A stretch of DNA of 64,000 nt from Paenibacillus sp. W2I17 (GTDB taxonomy: Bacteria; Bacillota; Bacilli; Paenibacillales; Paenibacillaceae), in contig NZ_JAUSXM010000001.1 in the NCBI RefSeq assembly GCF_030815985.1, forward strand, positions 4,340,001 through 4,404,000, in the 5' to 3' direction. This document shows positions 35,138-43,860 of this stretch, piece by piece. The notes below the pieces were generated by a model, which saw only the letters and a list, made by a program, of their open reading frames with translations, had not been told where the DNA came from and did not search any database. Every line of letters begins with the position of its first letter. Position 1 is the first letter of the stretch. The translations under genes and the position numbers were made by a program.

Positions 35138-35842
35138 CTACTTATTCTTCAGCTTTTCCTGAATCGCTGCGAGTTCTTCCTCTGCACTTGGCGATGCATT
35201 CTCATTATTACCCGCATCTGCGTTCATGTCTCTCTCCAACTGGGCAATTAATTCGTCCAAATCATCTTCCTGTGCGCCAGCACGAAGTTCTGCCAAAGCC
35301 TCTGCTTCGTTCAGCGCCTGATTCGCCTTGTCTTCCATGGCCTTCAATGCAGCATCAGCTCTGCCCGTAGATGCATTCCGTTCGTTGGCCTGTTGCTGCG
35401 CCTTTGCATCTGCCATGCGACCTTTCAGTTCTGCATGCCGCGCCTCCAATTGCCCCAGATCTGCAACCAATTTATCATTCATATGCTTCATCATCTTGGC
35501 TTTGGCGGAAGCACGTTCATAGGCGGCTTGTAATTCGTTCAATTTGTCAGCTAACTTCACTTTCTTCTCCAGAAAACCACGCGCCTTGTCTTCGTCTCCC
35601 GACTCCGCCGATTTTTCCGCATACCGCTGTAACTTCTTGACCTCGGCGTTACACTCATCCAATGCTCGCTTCGCCCGGCTCTCATCCGACAACACCGCCG
35701 TTGTCTCAGCCTTCACCTGACCCAGATCACTGCTCAGGCTTCGCATATATTCATTCACACTCTTCTCCGGGTCTTCCGCCCGCGACAACATGTGGTTAAT
35801 ATTCGCCTTCATCACGTCTCTAAACCTCGATAAGATTCCCAT
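35138..35842 (-). CDS. pspA: PspA/IM30 family membrane-stress protein
   Basis: 234 aa from the ATG at 35840-35842 (GGAGGAGGAAC upstream), beginning MGILSRFRDVMKANINHMLS, the amphipathic N-terminal helix by which PspA binds damaged membranes. The rest is almost entirely coiled coil (RAEDPEKSVNEYMRSLSSDL, KVKLADKLNELQAAYERASA, MADAKAQQQANERN) and forms ESCRT-III-like polymers. The C-terminal part adds a Glu-rich helix (NENASPSAEEELAAIQEKLK). First gene of the pspA-ydjG-ydjH-ydjI operon, behind a sigma-W-like promoter, so it is probably induced by envelope-active antimicrobials. Confidence 0.93.
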   Translation of the reverse strand: MGILSRFRDVMKANINHMLSRAEDPEKSVNEYMRSLSSDLGQVKAETTAVLSDESRAKRALDECNAEVKKLQRYAEKSAESGDEDKARGFLEKKVKLADKLNELQAAYERASAKAKMMKHMNDKLVADLGQLEARHAELKGRMADAKAQQQANERNASTGRADAALKAMEDKANQALNEAEALAELRAGAQEDDLDELIAQLERDMNADAGNNENASPSAEEELAAIQEKLKNK

Positions 35843-35888
35843 TACTTGTTCCTCCTCCGAAAAGTTCATATGTATACTATAATACATG

Positions 35889-35916
35889 AATACGCCCACA
35901 TACGTTTCACATTTCA
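35889..35916 (-). promoter_or_regulatory. sigma-W-like ECF promoter of the pspA operon
   Basis: On the minus strand TGAAAT (35911-35916), a 16-base spacer, and CGTATT (35889-35894), against the B. subtilis sigma-W pattern TGAAAC-N16-CGTA. It lies 47 bases ahead of the pspA ATG. The B. subtilis ydjFGHI operon is a known sigma-W target, which supports the call. Confidence 0.75.
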
Positions 35917-36070
35917 CGATGACAAGTGGAGTTACTACGATTCAAAGTCGGGTAATGATGGAGTAATAAAAGAAAAGACGAACACCTATAGTGTCGCCTT
36001 ATGACCTTGTATAAACACACAATAACTCAAGTACTAATCCTTTCTCGCAATCCACAAATCCCTACCTAAT

Positions 36071-36289
36071 CTATGGCTCAACCGGAAGGCTCTCCACCGC
36101 TGTGAAAAACACATCCAATAATTCAACGTTATACGTTTTATGGACGTATTCGGTTATTAACGCCATATCCTCTTCTCTTTGATACTCCAGACATGGACGG
36201 CCTTCACTCCACAGCACCCTGCACGGGAACTTCCCAACAACATCCTTAATGATGTGATCCGGCTCAGCTACTTTATGAATGTCTCCCAT
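36071..36289 (-). CDS. hypothetical 72-aa protein
   Basis: A small acidic protein beginning MGDIHKVAEPDHIIKDVVGK, with GAGGAG seven bases before the ATG. It contains two Cys (FPCRVLW and PCLEYQ) about 12 residues apart and ends FFTAVESLPVEP; no membrane segment. I recognise no family. A weak hairpin with a T-rich tail lies at 35968-35999 downstream. It is a stand-alone gene between the psp operon and the regulator at 36518. Confidence 0.6.
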   Translation of the reverse strand: MGDIHKVAEPDHIIKDVVGKFPCRVLWSEGRPCLEYQREEDMALITEYVHKTYNVELLDVFFTAVESLPVEP

Positions 36290-36517
36290 ATGAAATCTCC
36301 TCGCTTCTCCACACTTATCATGTGCAATTATCTATTAATTTTGAAATAGATAACAATTCTATTCAGTGTACTTCATCACATTCCACTCGGAGAGTTATGA
36401 AGGCATATCACACGGGCATTTTGCAGACACAACAGGGCTGCTTCCCCCATAGGTGCCATTCCTTCGTAAGTTGGCTATAATAAGGGGATCAAAGTTTTCT
36501 ATAAAGGCAGGAAAATT

Positions 36518-38200
36518 ATGCGTACACGAGTTCACTTTATTGCTCCCTACGAATCGATGATTCCTATTATACAAGAGTGCATTCCTCGCTTTCCCCAGTT
36601 AACCATTCAGACGGACGTGGGCGACTTGGCGAACGGTGTGGAATTAGCAACTCAAGCTGAGAAAAATGGTGCAGAGATTATCATCAGCCGCGGCGGAACC
36701 GCCCAACTCATTAAAAAAGCAGTGACCATTCCCGTCATTGATGTGCAGTTATCGGGCTATGATATGATTCGTTCACTTACACTAGCAAGCCAGTTTAACG
36801 GCAAGACAGCCATCGTTGGCTTCTCCAACATCACCTCTGGTGCACAATCGATTATTGATCTGATGGATCTGCCCCTCAAGGTCTATACCATACATAGCTC
36901 GGAAGATGTGGCACGATTACTCCTGGAGTTGAAGGCTTCCGGGTACCGACAGATTGTCGGAGATGTGATTACCGTCAACACCGCGAAGACCTATGGTCTG
37001 GAGGGATTGTTAATCCAATCTGGCCAGGAATCCATCCTTAGAGCGATGGAGGATGCACAGCTGGTCTACCGTTATTTGAGCAAAAATCATGCGATATCGA
37101 TCATCCTGAATGACCTGGTTACACGGGAACATCCCAATTTACTTATTTTAAATGAACGGAATGAAGTGGTATTCGAGAATCTGACTGATTTTGAGAAGAA
37201 TCCGCTGACCGATAATCACATATATCTGACCAACACCAGCCTGGATTTCCATCAATCCCAGATCCAAAATGTGTTCATGGTAGACGATTATCAACTTACG
37301 GTTAACGCCTATGAAACGACCCTGGACAACAAGAACTACAAGGTATATATGCTGGAAAAAGGACAACCCTATGCCTTTGCACAATTCGGCATCACAACGT
37401 TTACGGACGCATCGATGGAGCCTATCGTTGCCGAATCCCCTGCCATGCAGGCGGTATTACAGAACATTCGAGCACTTTACGAGAATCATGAACCGATCTA
37501 TCTGCGGGGTGAAGCGGATTCCGGTAAATCTTTTCTGGTCAAACATATTCATCAGATGTACTCCGGTGGCGGACTGTTATTACAGATGGATCTCACGCAA
37601 GTTCCGCCCGGCCATTTGCACAAGATACCACTCGCCAAGGTTAGAAATGTAGAGATTAACCACATGGAAACACGTATGGAAGATCCGGAGTTGCTCTCCT
37701 TTATCAAGAGTTGCCTTCAAAACAAGATTGGGGTGTTTATACTCGGGGAACAGATATTAAACCCGCAGTGGTCACTCGATCTGGAGCTTAATACAATCAT
37801 GATGCCAAATCTTGCGGATAGACCAGAGGATCTGGCTCCACTGATGCAGCATTTCCTGACGGATTACTACCACAAATACGGAACTACTGCGGTGAGAATC
37901 AAAGAAGATACTCTACAGCTGATCCAAGATCAGATCACACATATGAACGTCAACCAGCTGAAACACCTGATCAAGCAGGCTGCACTCAACGAACAAGATT
38001 ATGTAATCACCACGGCTACCTTGTCCCGGTTGCTGGATCAGCAACCTTCTTCAAGCCCAATGAAGTTGAACGGTACGTTGAAGGAGATTGAGAAGGAAAT
38101 TATTCAGATCGTGCTTCAGGAGGAAAATAACAATCAATCAAAGGCCGCAGAGCGTCTGGGGATTAACCGGGCCACATTATGGCGTAAACTTAAAGATTAA
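36518..38200 (+). CDS. PrpR-type regulator with degenerate AAA+ domain and Fis HTH
   Basis: 560 aa. Residues 1-185 form the PrpR N-terminal sensor (AEIIISRGGTAQLIKKAV, IPVIDVQLSGYDMIRSL), followed by a PAS-like region (LLILNERNEVVFENLTDFEK) and a sigma-54-activator-like AAA+ domain with Walker A GEADSGKS (Lys337). The C-terminal Fis helix-turn-helix reads NQSKAAERLGINRATLWRKL. The AAA+ part is short, shows no GAFTGA loop, and its Walker B (GVFILGEQ) lacks the normal DE, so it probably cannot remodel sigma-54 holoenzyme. It precedes the KdgT-kinase-PdxA genes in the same direction and most likely senses their substrate. A terminator overlaps its stop codon. Confidence 0.85.
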   Translation: MRTRVHFIAPYESMIPIIQECIPRFPQLTIQTDVGDLANGVELATQAEKNGAEIIISRGGTAQLIKKAVTIPVIDVQLSGYDMIRSLTLASQFNGKTAIVGFSNITSGAQSIIDLMDLPLKVYTIHSSEDVARLLLELKASGYRQIVGDVITVNTAKTYGLEGLLIQSGQESILRAMEDAQLVYRYLSKNHAISIILNDLVTREHPNLLILNERNEVVFENLTDFEKNPLTDNHIYLTNTSLDFHQSQIQNVFMVDDYQLTVNAYETTLDNKNYKVYMLEKGQPYAFAQFGITTFTDASMEPIVAESPAMQAVLQNIRALYENHEPIYLRGEADSGKSFLVKHIHQMYSGGGLLLQMDLTQVPPGHLHKIPLAKVRNVEINHMETRMEDPELLSFIKSCLQNKIGVFILGEQILNPQWSLDLELNTIMMPNLADRPEDLAPLMQHFLTDYYHKYGTTAVRIKEDTLQLIQDQITHMNVNQLKHLIKQAALNEQDYVITTATLSRLLDQQPSSSPMKLNGTLKEIEKEIIQIVLQEENNNQSKAAERLGINRATLWRKLKD

Positions 38201-38222
38201 CTTTAAGTTTGCGTCTTTTTTA
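38186..38222 (+). terminator. Rho-independent terminator overlapping the regulator stop codon
   Basis: AAACTTAAAG, loop ATTAA, CTTTAAGTTT, then GCGTCTTTTTT: a perfect 10-bp stem that includes the last codons and the TAA stop. It separates the regulator from the catabolic operon. Confidence 0.8.
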
Positions 38223-38366
38223 TCGCTTTTATGTGTTGCATTTTTAAACAGTTAACCAAGTATTTAAAATTTACAATAATTTATTGTTGCTATATTAAAC
38301 GATATGGGATAACATAATCCCTGCAAGCGCTTCATAAAAACGATTACTTCATAAGGAGCTACTACT

Positions 38367-39353
38367 ATGAACATTAAAGCAACTTTAGATCGCATCCCTG
38401 GCGGTATGATGGTCGTTCCCCTGTTACTCGGTGCAACCATTAATACATTCTTCCCGAATGCCCTGCGCATTGGCGGATTCACGGAAGCCCTTTTTGTTAA
38501 CAGTGCCAGTACTTTGATTGCCCTGTTCCTGTTCATTGCGGGTACACAGATTACGTTTAAAACAGCAGGTTCCTCTGTCGGCAAAGGCTTGACCTTGCTT
38601 ACATTCAAATGGGTGATTGGTGCAGCCCTTGGTTTTATCGCTATTTTGTTCGCGGATTCAAACGGGTTATTTCTCGGCCTGGCCCCGCTTGCCATTATTG
38701 CTGCGATGACTAACTCCAACGGCGGTTTGTACATTGCTCTGGCCGGCCAATACGGGAAAGAAGATGACAAAGCAGCCTACCCTTTCCTGGCACTCAGTGA
38801 TGGTCCTTTCCTGACCATGGTAGCGCTCTCCGTCTTTGGTGCGATGGGTTTTGCGAACGGTATGTTTTCCCCTATGGCCTTTGTCGCAGTATTGCTTCCG
38901 CTCATCGTTGGTGTCATTATTGGTAATCTGGACCGCAATCTGGCGGAATGGCTGCATAAAGGCAGCGACAAACTTGTTCCGTTCTTTGCATTTGCTCTCG
39001 GTATGAACATTAGCTTCTCCTCCATCATTCAAGGTGGTCTTAGCGGAATTTTACTGGGTGTGTTAACCGTGTTATTAACGGGCGGAATCGGTTTCCTGCT
39101 CTTTAAAGCCATCGGCTGGAACCCCATCGTGGGTGCTTCCGAAGGTTCAACTGCCGGGAATGCTGTAGGTACACCTGCTGCCATCGTTGCTGCTAATGCT
39201 TCATTTGGCCCGATTGCCGAGATTGCTACGGTGCAAATTGCAGCGAGCGTTGTAACAACAGCCATCCTGTTGCCGATCTTCATCGGGTTCCTCTCCAAAC
39301 GACTGGAGAAATCAGGTGGAGTCGAGAAATACAATCAACGACCAACCACATAA
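38367..39353 (+). CDS. kdgT: KdgT-type 2-keto-3-deoxygluconate/acid-sugar permease
   Basis: 328 aa, ten hydrophobic segments, start behind AAGGAG. The sequence MNIKATLDRIPGGMMVVPLL and the later IAAMTNSNGGLYIALAGQYG and EGSTAGNAVGTPAAIVAANA are the KdgT family signatures. KdgT itself imports 2-keto-3-deoxygluconate by proton symport, but in operons with a DUF1537 kinase and PdxA2 the transporter is expected to carry a four-carbon acid sugar such as threonate. First gene of a three-gene operon. The 166-base upstream region holds an AAGCGCTT core at about 38322, possibly a weak CcpA site. Confidence 0.88.
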   Translation: MNIKATLDRIPGGMMVVPLLLGATINTFFPNALRIGGFTEALFVNSASTLIALFLFIAGTQITFKTAGSSVGKGLTLLTFKWVIGAALGFIAILFADSNGLFLGLAPLAIIAAMTNSNGGLYIALAGQYGKEDDKAAYPFLALSDGPFLTMVALSVFGAMGFANGMFSPMAFVAVLLPLIVGVIIGNLDRNLAEWLHKGSDKLVPFFAFALGMNISFSSIIQGGLSGILLGVLTVLLTGGIGFLLFKAIGWNPIVGASEGSTAGNAVGTPAAIVAANASFGPIAEIATVQIAASVVTTAILLPIFIGFLSKRLEKSGGVEKYNQRPTT

Positions 39354-39448
39354 ATGGGTTTCACCTGATTTAATGTGCTTAATCTGTGCTTAATGGATGA
39401 TCTGAACGGACTTTTTATTAAATTGTGCTTACAAGGAGGGATGACTGC

Positions 39449-40744
39449 ATGAAATTAGCCATTATTGCAGATGATTTGACCGGTGCCAATGACAGCGGGG
39501 TGCAGCTTGCCCGTCATGGCTTGAAGACCAGTGTTCTTTTTAATATGGATGAAGGCCCTCTTACACGTTACGATGCCGTCGTCTTTGATACAGATAGTCG
39601 TTCCATATCCCCGCAGGAAGCGTATGACCGTGTATATCGGGCTGCTGAATTGCTGACGAACAACGGATTTGAGACGATTTTCAAAAAAATGGACTCCACC
39701 ATGCGCGGTAATATCGGCATCGAGATTGATGCTGTATATGATGTCGTAAAGCCGGACTTTATGATGATTGCCCCGGGATATCCAAAAAATAACCGGACGA
39801 TATTGGAAGGAATTCATTACCTGAACGGCGTTCCGCTGGCAGATACTGAAATTGCCCATGATCCGAAGACACCTGTAACGATTTCCTACCTTCCCGACTT
39901 GTTGAAACAACAGACCAAGTACGAAGTTGGCGAGATCACCGTCGCCGATCTGGAAGCCGGGCAGAATCATATTCGCACCAAGCTAGAGCAGTTGAAAACA
40001 AATAACATTCCTTATGTAATGGTGGACTCCACCGAAGAAAGACATCTGGAACTGATTCTGCAGATGACTCGCGAGTTGGATTATACCTTTACTTGGGCAG
40101 GTTCGGCGGGTATTGCCAATTACCTCCCCGCGCATTACGAGTTGGAATCCAGGGCTGCGTCACTTGAGATCCCGGAGAATTCTGGTCCAATCTTAACGGT
40201 GGTCGGCAGCGTGAACAAAAATTCTCGCGAGCAGCTGCATCGATTGATGCGTAACTCCCGCGTAGCTTCAGTCTCTTTCCATTCCTTCAAAGCGGTATCC
40301 GCAACCGCAGACCGCGCGGAAGAGATGGAACGTGTCTATAACGAGGTCCGAGACAAAGCGCTGGAAGGACAAGATGTTGTCCTCTACTCCACCGCTGAAC
40401 AGGTGGATATCGAACTGGCACGGGCAACGGGCGAAATTCGTGGTCTCAATCACACGGAAGTCAGCAATGAAATTGTACTCGCGATGGGTGAAATCTGTGC
40501 CAGACTGCTGGAAGAGGGACTATTCAAAGGGGTATCCATGACTGGTGGCGATACGGCTAAGCAAATCTGTCTGAAATGGAATATTAGCGGCTTCGAGCTG
40601 CTGGATGAGCTTGAAATCGGTGTACCGATCTCCAAGTTTATAGGGATTGATGATCTGCATGTGATTACCAAAGCTGGCGGATTCGGTAAACCCGATGTCT
40701 TTATCCATGCGATTCAAAAATTAAAAGGGGGTATTCTCGTATGA
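39449..40744 (+). CDS. four-carbon acid sugar kinase (DUF1537), DtnK/OtnK-like
   Basis: 431 aa from the ATG at 39449, with AAGGAGGG eight bases upstream. The N-terminal DUF1537 domain has MKLAIIADDLTGANDSGVQL with the DDLTGA substrate-binding motif and FKKMDSTMRGNIG. The C-terminal nucleotide-binding part shows TVVGSVNKNSREQ and the glycine-rich GVSMTGGDTAKQIC. The family phosphorylates the 4-OH of D-threonate, L-erythronate or related acids. It overlaps the following PdxA gene by four bases (ATGA), so kinase and dehydrogenase are coupled; no C2-dehydrogenase gene (LtnD type) is present, which favours direct D-threonate use. Confidence 0.9.
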   Translation: MKLAIIADDLTGANDSGVQLARHGLKTSVLFNMDEGPLTRYDAVVFDTDSRSISPQEAYDRVYRAAELLTNNGFETIFKKMDSTMRGNIGIEIDAVYDVVKPDFMMIAPGYPKNNRTILEGIHYLNGVPLADTEIAHDPKTPVTISYLPDLLKQQTKYEVGEITVADLEAGQNHIRTKLEQLKTNNIPYVMVDSTEERHLELILQMTRELDYTFTWAGSAGIANYLPAHYELESRAASLEIPENSGPILTVVGSVNKNSREQLHRLMRNSRVASVSFHSFKAVSATADRAEEMERVYNEVRDKALEGQDVVLYSTAEQVDIELARATGEIRGLNHTEVSNEIVLAMGEICARLLEEGLFKGVSMTGGDTAKQICLKWNISGFELLDELEIGVPISKFIGIDDLHVITKAGGFGKPDVFIHAIQKLKGGILV

Positions 40745-41742
40745 AACCTACAATTGGAATTACGATGGGCGACGCAGCAGGTATTGGACCGGAGATTATT
40801 ATGAAAGCACTGGGTCATCAAGAAATGTACGATCAGTGCAATCCACTCGTTATCGGTGATGCGAAGATTCTGGAGCGTGTGTTGCCTGTCATCGGCTCAA
40901 GTCTGAACGTTAATGCGATTCAAGAGCCTTCTGAAGCCAAGTATGAATTCGGTACTGTGGATGTGATTGATCTGAACCTCGTTCCTGCGGATCTGGAATA
41001 CGGTAAAGTATCTGCCGTGGCTGGGGATGCAGCATTCCAGTTTCTCGCCAAAGCTATTGATCTTGCTAAAAAACAGCAGATTCACTCCATCTGCACCGCG
41101 CCTTTGAACAAAGAAGCTCTCCATCAAGGGGGGCACCTGTATCCGGGGCACACCGAGATTCTGGCTGACCTGACGGATACGCAGGACTTCTCGATGATGC
41201 TGACCACGCCGAATCTGCGCGTTATTCACCTGACAACACACATGGGTCTGATCGATGCCATTGCGAGTATTAACCCGGAAAGAACCTACACCGTTGTGAA
41301 GCTTGCTCATGATACGTTGAAAAAAGCAGGCTTTGAGAATCCGCGCGTTGCCGTATGCGGAATCAATCCTCATGCCGGGGAGAACGGCTTGTTCGGTAAT
41401 GGAGAAGAAGAAGAGAAACTGCAGCCCGGCATTGAGCGTGCGCAGCAGGAAGGCATTAACGTCGTTGGTCCACTCCCGGCGGACACACTCTTCTTCCGCG
41501 CTGGCCGCGGCGACTTCGATATCGTAGTAGCTTGCTACCACGACCAAGGCCATGCGCCAATTAAGGTAATGGGCATCGAGGAAGGCGTGAACATCACCGT
41601 TGGTCTGAAGGGCGGCATCATTCGTACGTCGGTTGACCACGGTACAGCCTTCGATATCGCCGGCAAAAATATCGCCGATGATAAAAGCATGCTGGCCGCC
41701 ATCCGCTCTGCTATTGAGCTGGCGCCGAAAGATCATGTTTAA
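40741..41742 (+). CDS. pdxA: 4-hydroxythreonine-4-phosphate dehydrogenase family protein, PdxA2-like
   Basis: 333 aa, beginning MKPTIGITMGDAAGIGPEII, the PdxA signature. Metal-ligand regions LNKEALHQGGHLYPGHTEIL, VIHLTTHMGLIDA and VACYHDQGHAPIK are intact, as is GLKGGIIRTSVDHGTAFDIA. PdxA proper makes vitamin B6 intermediates, but Paenibacillus-type bacteria normally use PdxST, and members linked to DUF1537 kinases oxidatively decarboxylate threonate-4-phosphate to dihydroxyacetone phosphate. The location behind kinase and permease genes argues for that catabolic role. A strong terminator follows at 41834. Confidence 0.9.
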   Translation: MKPTIGITMGDAAGIGPEIIMKALGHQEMYDQCNPLVIGDAKILERVLPVIGSSLNVNAIQEPSEAKYEFGTVDVIDLNLVPADLEYGKVSAVAGDAAFQFLAKAIDLAKKQQIHSICTAPLNKEALHQGGHLYPGHTEILADLTDTQDFSMMLTTPNLRVIHLTTHMGLIDAIASINPERTYTVVKLAHDTLKKAGFENPRVAVCGINPHAGENGLFGNGEEEEKLQPGIERAQQEGINVVGPLPADTLFFRAGRGDFDIVVACYHDQGHAPIKVMGIEEGVNITVGLKGGIIRTSVDHGTAFDIAGKNIADDKSMLAAIRSAIELAPKDHV

Positions 41743-41833
41743 GAGTAGCCGTCATACGGGGACATGAGTGAGTCTGATCGTAAGATCAATTGTATTCGTA
41801 TCGGTATATATTCGGTATTCGATAAATAGAAGG

Positions 41834-41874
41834 AAAAAGGCAAACCCTCTGTAAGTTCAAGGGTTTGCCTTTTT
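41834..41874 (+). terminator. Rho-independent terminator of the acid-sugar operon
   Basis: AAAAAGGCAAACCCT pairs perfectly with AGGGTTTGCCTTTTT (15 bp) around an 11-base loop. The rest of the 306-base gap to 42048 has no gene. Confidence 0.88.
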
Positions 41875-42048
41875 GTATATCGTCCACCCATTTATCCAGA
41901 ACAATAGTCTTGGTTGGTATTATGGCCATCAAACATATGCTAAACTGATCATAATAAGCAAGTAAGTGTAGAACTCCTGCAGACCTGCAGTACACATCGA
42001 TTACGTGAAGTTCACACCGACTTTAAATGATAAAAAGGAAGAGATTTA

Positions 42049-42615
42049 ATGGGAAGAAAACAATCTTTTACTGAAACAGAGCTACTGGACACAACTAAAA
42101 AATTAATACTTGAGCATGGCTATGACGGTTTTCATCTCAAGCTGCTCTCACAGCATCTGTCCGGAGCCCGGAGCACGATATATCAATATTACGCGAATAA
42201 AGAAGAGATCGTTGCTGCTTGTATGAAGCGATCAATTGCAACCGTATTAGAGAATTCATTAGCCATTGATGAGACTGATCCAATGGATGCTCTTGAGCAA
42301 CTGCTTCTGATCTACGCAGAAGAATCTACGCTCCATCAACTTCTGGGAGATGCCAGTAAAATTAATACGACTAATTCTGCTGCTGCAGCGAGAGATCTTG
42401 AATTTATTGAGGAAGCACATAGGACCCTAAAAATTCAATTATCACGCTTATTTGAACGTGCACAGCAGGATCAAGCCCTGCGACAAGATATTCCTCTACC
42501 TGTACTTATTGGTGTTTTTTTTAACTTAATTAATACGCCTAATATGCTAAATATCCCTACGCCTGATTGGGGGAAGCTGTTGTTTCAAATGTGGGTTGGG
42601 GGAGCCAAGAGCTAG
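42049..42615 (+). CDS. TetR/AcrR family transcriptional regulator
   Basis: 188 aa with the N-terminal TetR HTH: FTETELLDTTKKLILEHGYD followed by LLSQHLSGARSTIYQYYANK, in which the turn and recognition helix are clear (residues 8-55). The remaining helices form a ligand/dimer domain of unknown specificity (LEQLLLIYAEESTLHQLL). AAGGAAGAG lies before the ATG. It is encoded immediately upstream of an ABC exporter with two identical palindromic operators in the gap, so it is the likely repressor of that exporter, released by a toxic substrate. Confidence 0.88.
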   Translation: MGRKQSFTETELLDTTKKLILEHGYDGFHLKLLSQHLSGARSTIYQYYANKEEIVAACMKRSIATVLENSLAIDETDPMDALEQLLLIYAEESTLHQLLGDASKINTTNSAAAARDLEFIEEAHRTLKIQLSRLFERAQQDQALRQDIPLPVLIGVFFNLINTPNMLNIPTPDWGKLLFQMWVGGAKS

Positions 42616-42634
42616 ATTTATTCTTGGATTAAAT

Positions 42635-42664
42635 TTGACACATGTGTCATTTATATCGTTTAAT
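42635..42664 (+). promoter_or_regulatory. promoter with operator 1 for the ABC exporter
   Basis: TTGACA (42635-42640), 18 bases, TTTAAT (42659-42664). The perfect palindrome TGACACATGTGTCA (42636-42649) overlaps the -35 box, so a bound dimer would block sigma-A RNA polymerase. Confidence 0.72.
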
Positions 42665-42694
42665 TATATAAACCACGCGGCCGCACCTCTAATT

Positions 42695-42708
42695 TGACAC
42701 ATGTGTCA
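42695..42708 (+). promoter_or_regulatory. operator 2, identical palindrome
   Basis: A second exact TGACACATGTGTCA, 59 bp centre-to-centre from the first and 30 bases before the permease start. Two identical sites flanking the expected transcription start suggest cooperative repression by the TetR protein encoded at 42049. Confidence 0.78.
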
Positions 42709-42738
42709 ATAAAAATGAAAGAAGGAGTTGAACAGATC

Positions 42739-43860
42739 ATGTTTTTAGCTATGAAGGAATTAATGCATAGTAAAATGAAATTTTTAATGATTATCATTAT
42801 TTTTGTACTAATCGCTTGGTTGGTATTTATTTTATCCGGTCTGGGGAATGGATTATCTACGCTAGCTGCGTCAACATTCAAGACCATGAAGGCTGATTAT
42901 GTCATCTTTGAAGAAGGGTCACAGTCTTCAATGAGCAAGTCGTTGCTGTCAGATCAATTGGTTGCTGAGGCAGAAAAGCTTCCAAATGTGGATGCTGCTG
43001 CACCCATGGGAAGTACGATGGCAACGGCACTGAAAGAGAATAGCACCAAGAATGAAGATAAGGTAGATATAGCGATTATAGGAATTGACCCAGGCAGCTT
43101 TTTGGAACCAGCTATTGTAGAAGGTGAAAGCCTGTCTTCCGAGAACCCTACGGGTGTCGTGGTGAATTCAACCATGAAAGATGAGGGCTATCAACTTGGG
43201 GACACGTTTCAACTGGATGGAACGACTGAATCATTGACAATTATCGGATATGTGGAGAATCAGACCTATAACCACGTTGCATCCGTATTTACTCCAATGG
43301 CTGAATGGCGGAAGATTACCTTCGCGGCTCCGGGTTCTGATAAAGGAGTTACTGGACCCGTCAATGCAATCATGTTACAAGGCAAGGATATCGATCCAAA
43401 TGTAATTAATAACATGCTATCAGGTACGGATACGGTTACTCGAGCGGCAGCCGTTCAAGGTATGCCAGGGTACAAAGAAGAGAATGGTACGATTCTAATG
43501 ATGCTTGCATTTTTGCTTGCAATCTCCGCATTTGTGCTTGGGGTATTCTTTTATGTCATCACGATGCAAAAGACCAATCAGTTCGGCATTATGAAAGCGA
43601 TAGGCGCTAGTAACCGTTTCTTGGGAAAAGCCATTATCTCGCAAGTGTTTGTACTTTCGCTGACTAGTATTGTTGTTGGAATCTTGCTGACTTATGGGAC
43701 AGCAGCAATTATGCCAAAAGGAATGCCATTTAAGCTGGAAACCAGTCTTGTCTTCAATTATTCTATTATCTTGCTGGTTATTGCTATGTTAAGTTCACTG
43801 GTATCTGTTCGCAAAATTACTAAGATTGATCCGCTTAAGGCGCTCGGGAGGGTTGAATAA
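42739..43860 (+). CDS. ABC transporter permease (MacB/FtsX-like)
   Basis: 373 aa from the ATG at 42739 (AAGGAG eleven bases upstream). A TM helix near residues 14-31 (FLMIIIIFVLIAWLVFILSG) is followed by a large extracytoplasmic MacB-type periplasmic-core region and three C-terminal TM helices (MLAFLLAISAFVLGVFFYVI, QVFVLSLTSIVVGILLTYG, YSIILLVIAMLSSLVSV), the FtsX layout. The ending IDPLKALGRVE is the typical end of this family. The gene overlaps the ATPase start by one base (TAATG). It probably exports lipids, peptides or antibiotics; regulation is by TetR via the twin operators. Confidence 0.88.
   Translation: MFLAMKELMHSKMKFLMIIIIFVLIAWLVFILSGLGNGLSTLAASTFKTMKADYVIFEEGSQSSMSKSLLSDQLVAEAEKLPNVDAAAPMGSTMATALKENSTKNEDKVDIAIIGIDPGSFLEPAIVEGESLSSENPTGVVVNSTMKDEGYQLGDTFQLDGTTESLTIIGYVENQTYNHVASVFTPMAEWRKITFAAPGSDKGVTGPVNAIMLQGKDIDPNVINNMLSGTDTVTRAAAVQGMPGYKEENGTILMMLAFLLAISAFVLGVFFYVITMQKTNQFGIMKAIGASNRFLGKAIISQVFVLSLTSIVVGILLTYGTAAIMPKGMPFKLETSLVFNYSIILLVIAMLSSLVSVRKITKIDPLKALGRVE

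Noticed and set aside
35968..35999. Strong terminator after the 72-aa gene
   Set aside because: The stem (CGACAC/GTGTTCG) has a bulge and only a moderate T-rich tail, so it is mentioned but not listed as a feature.
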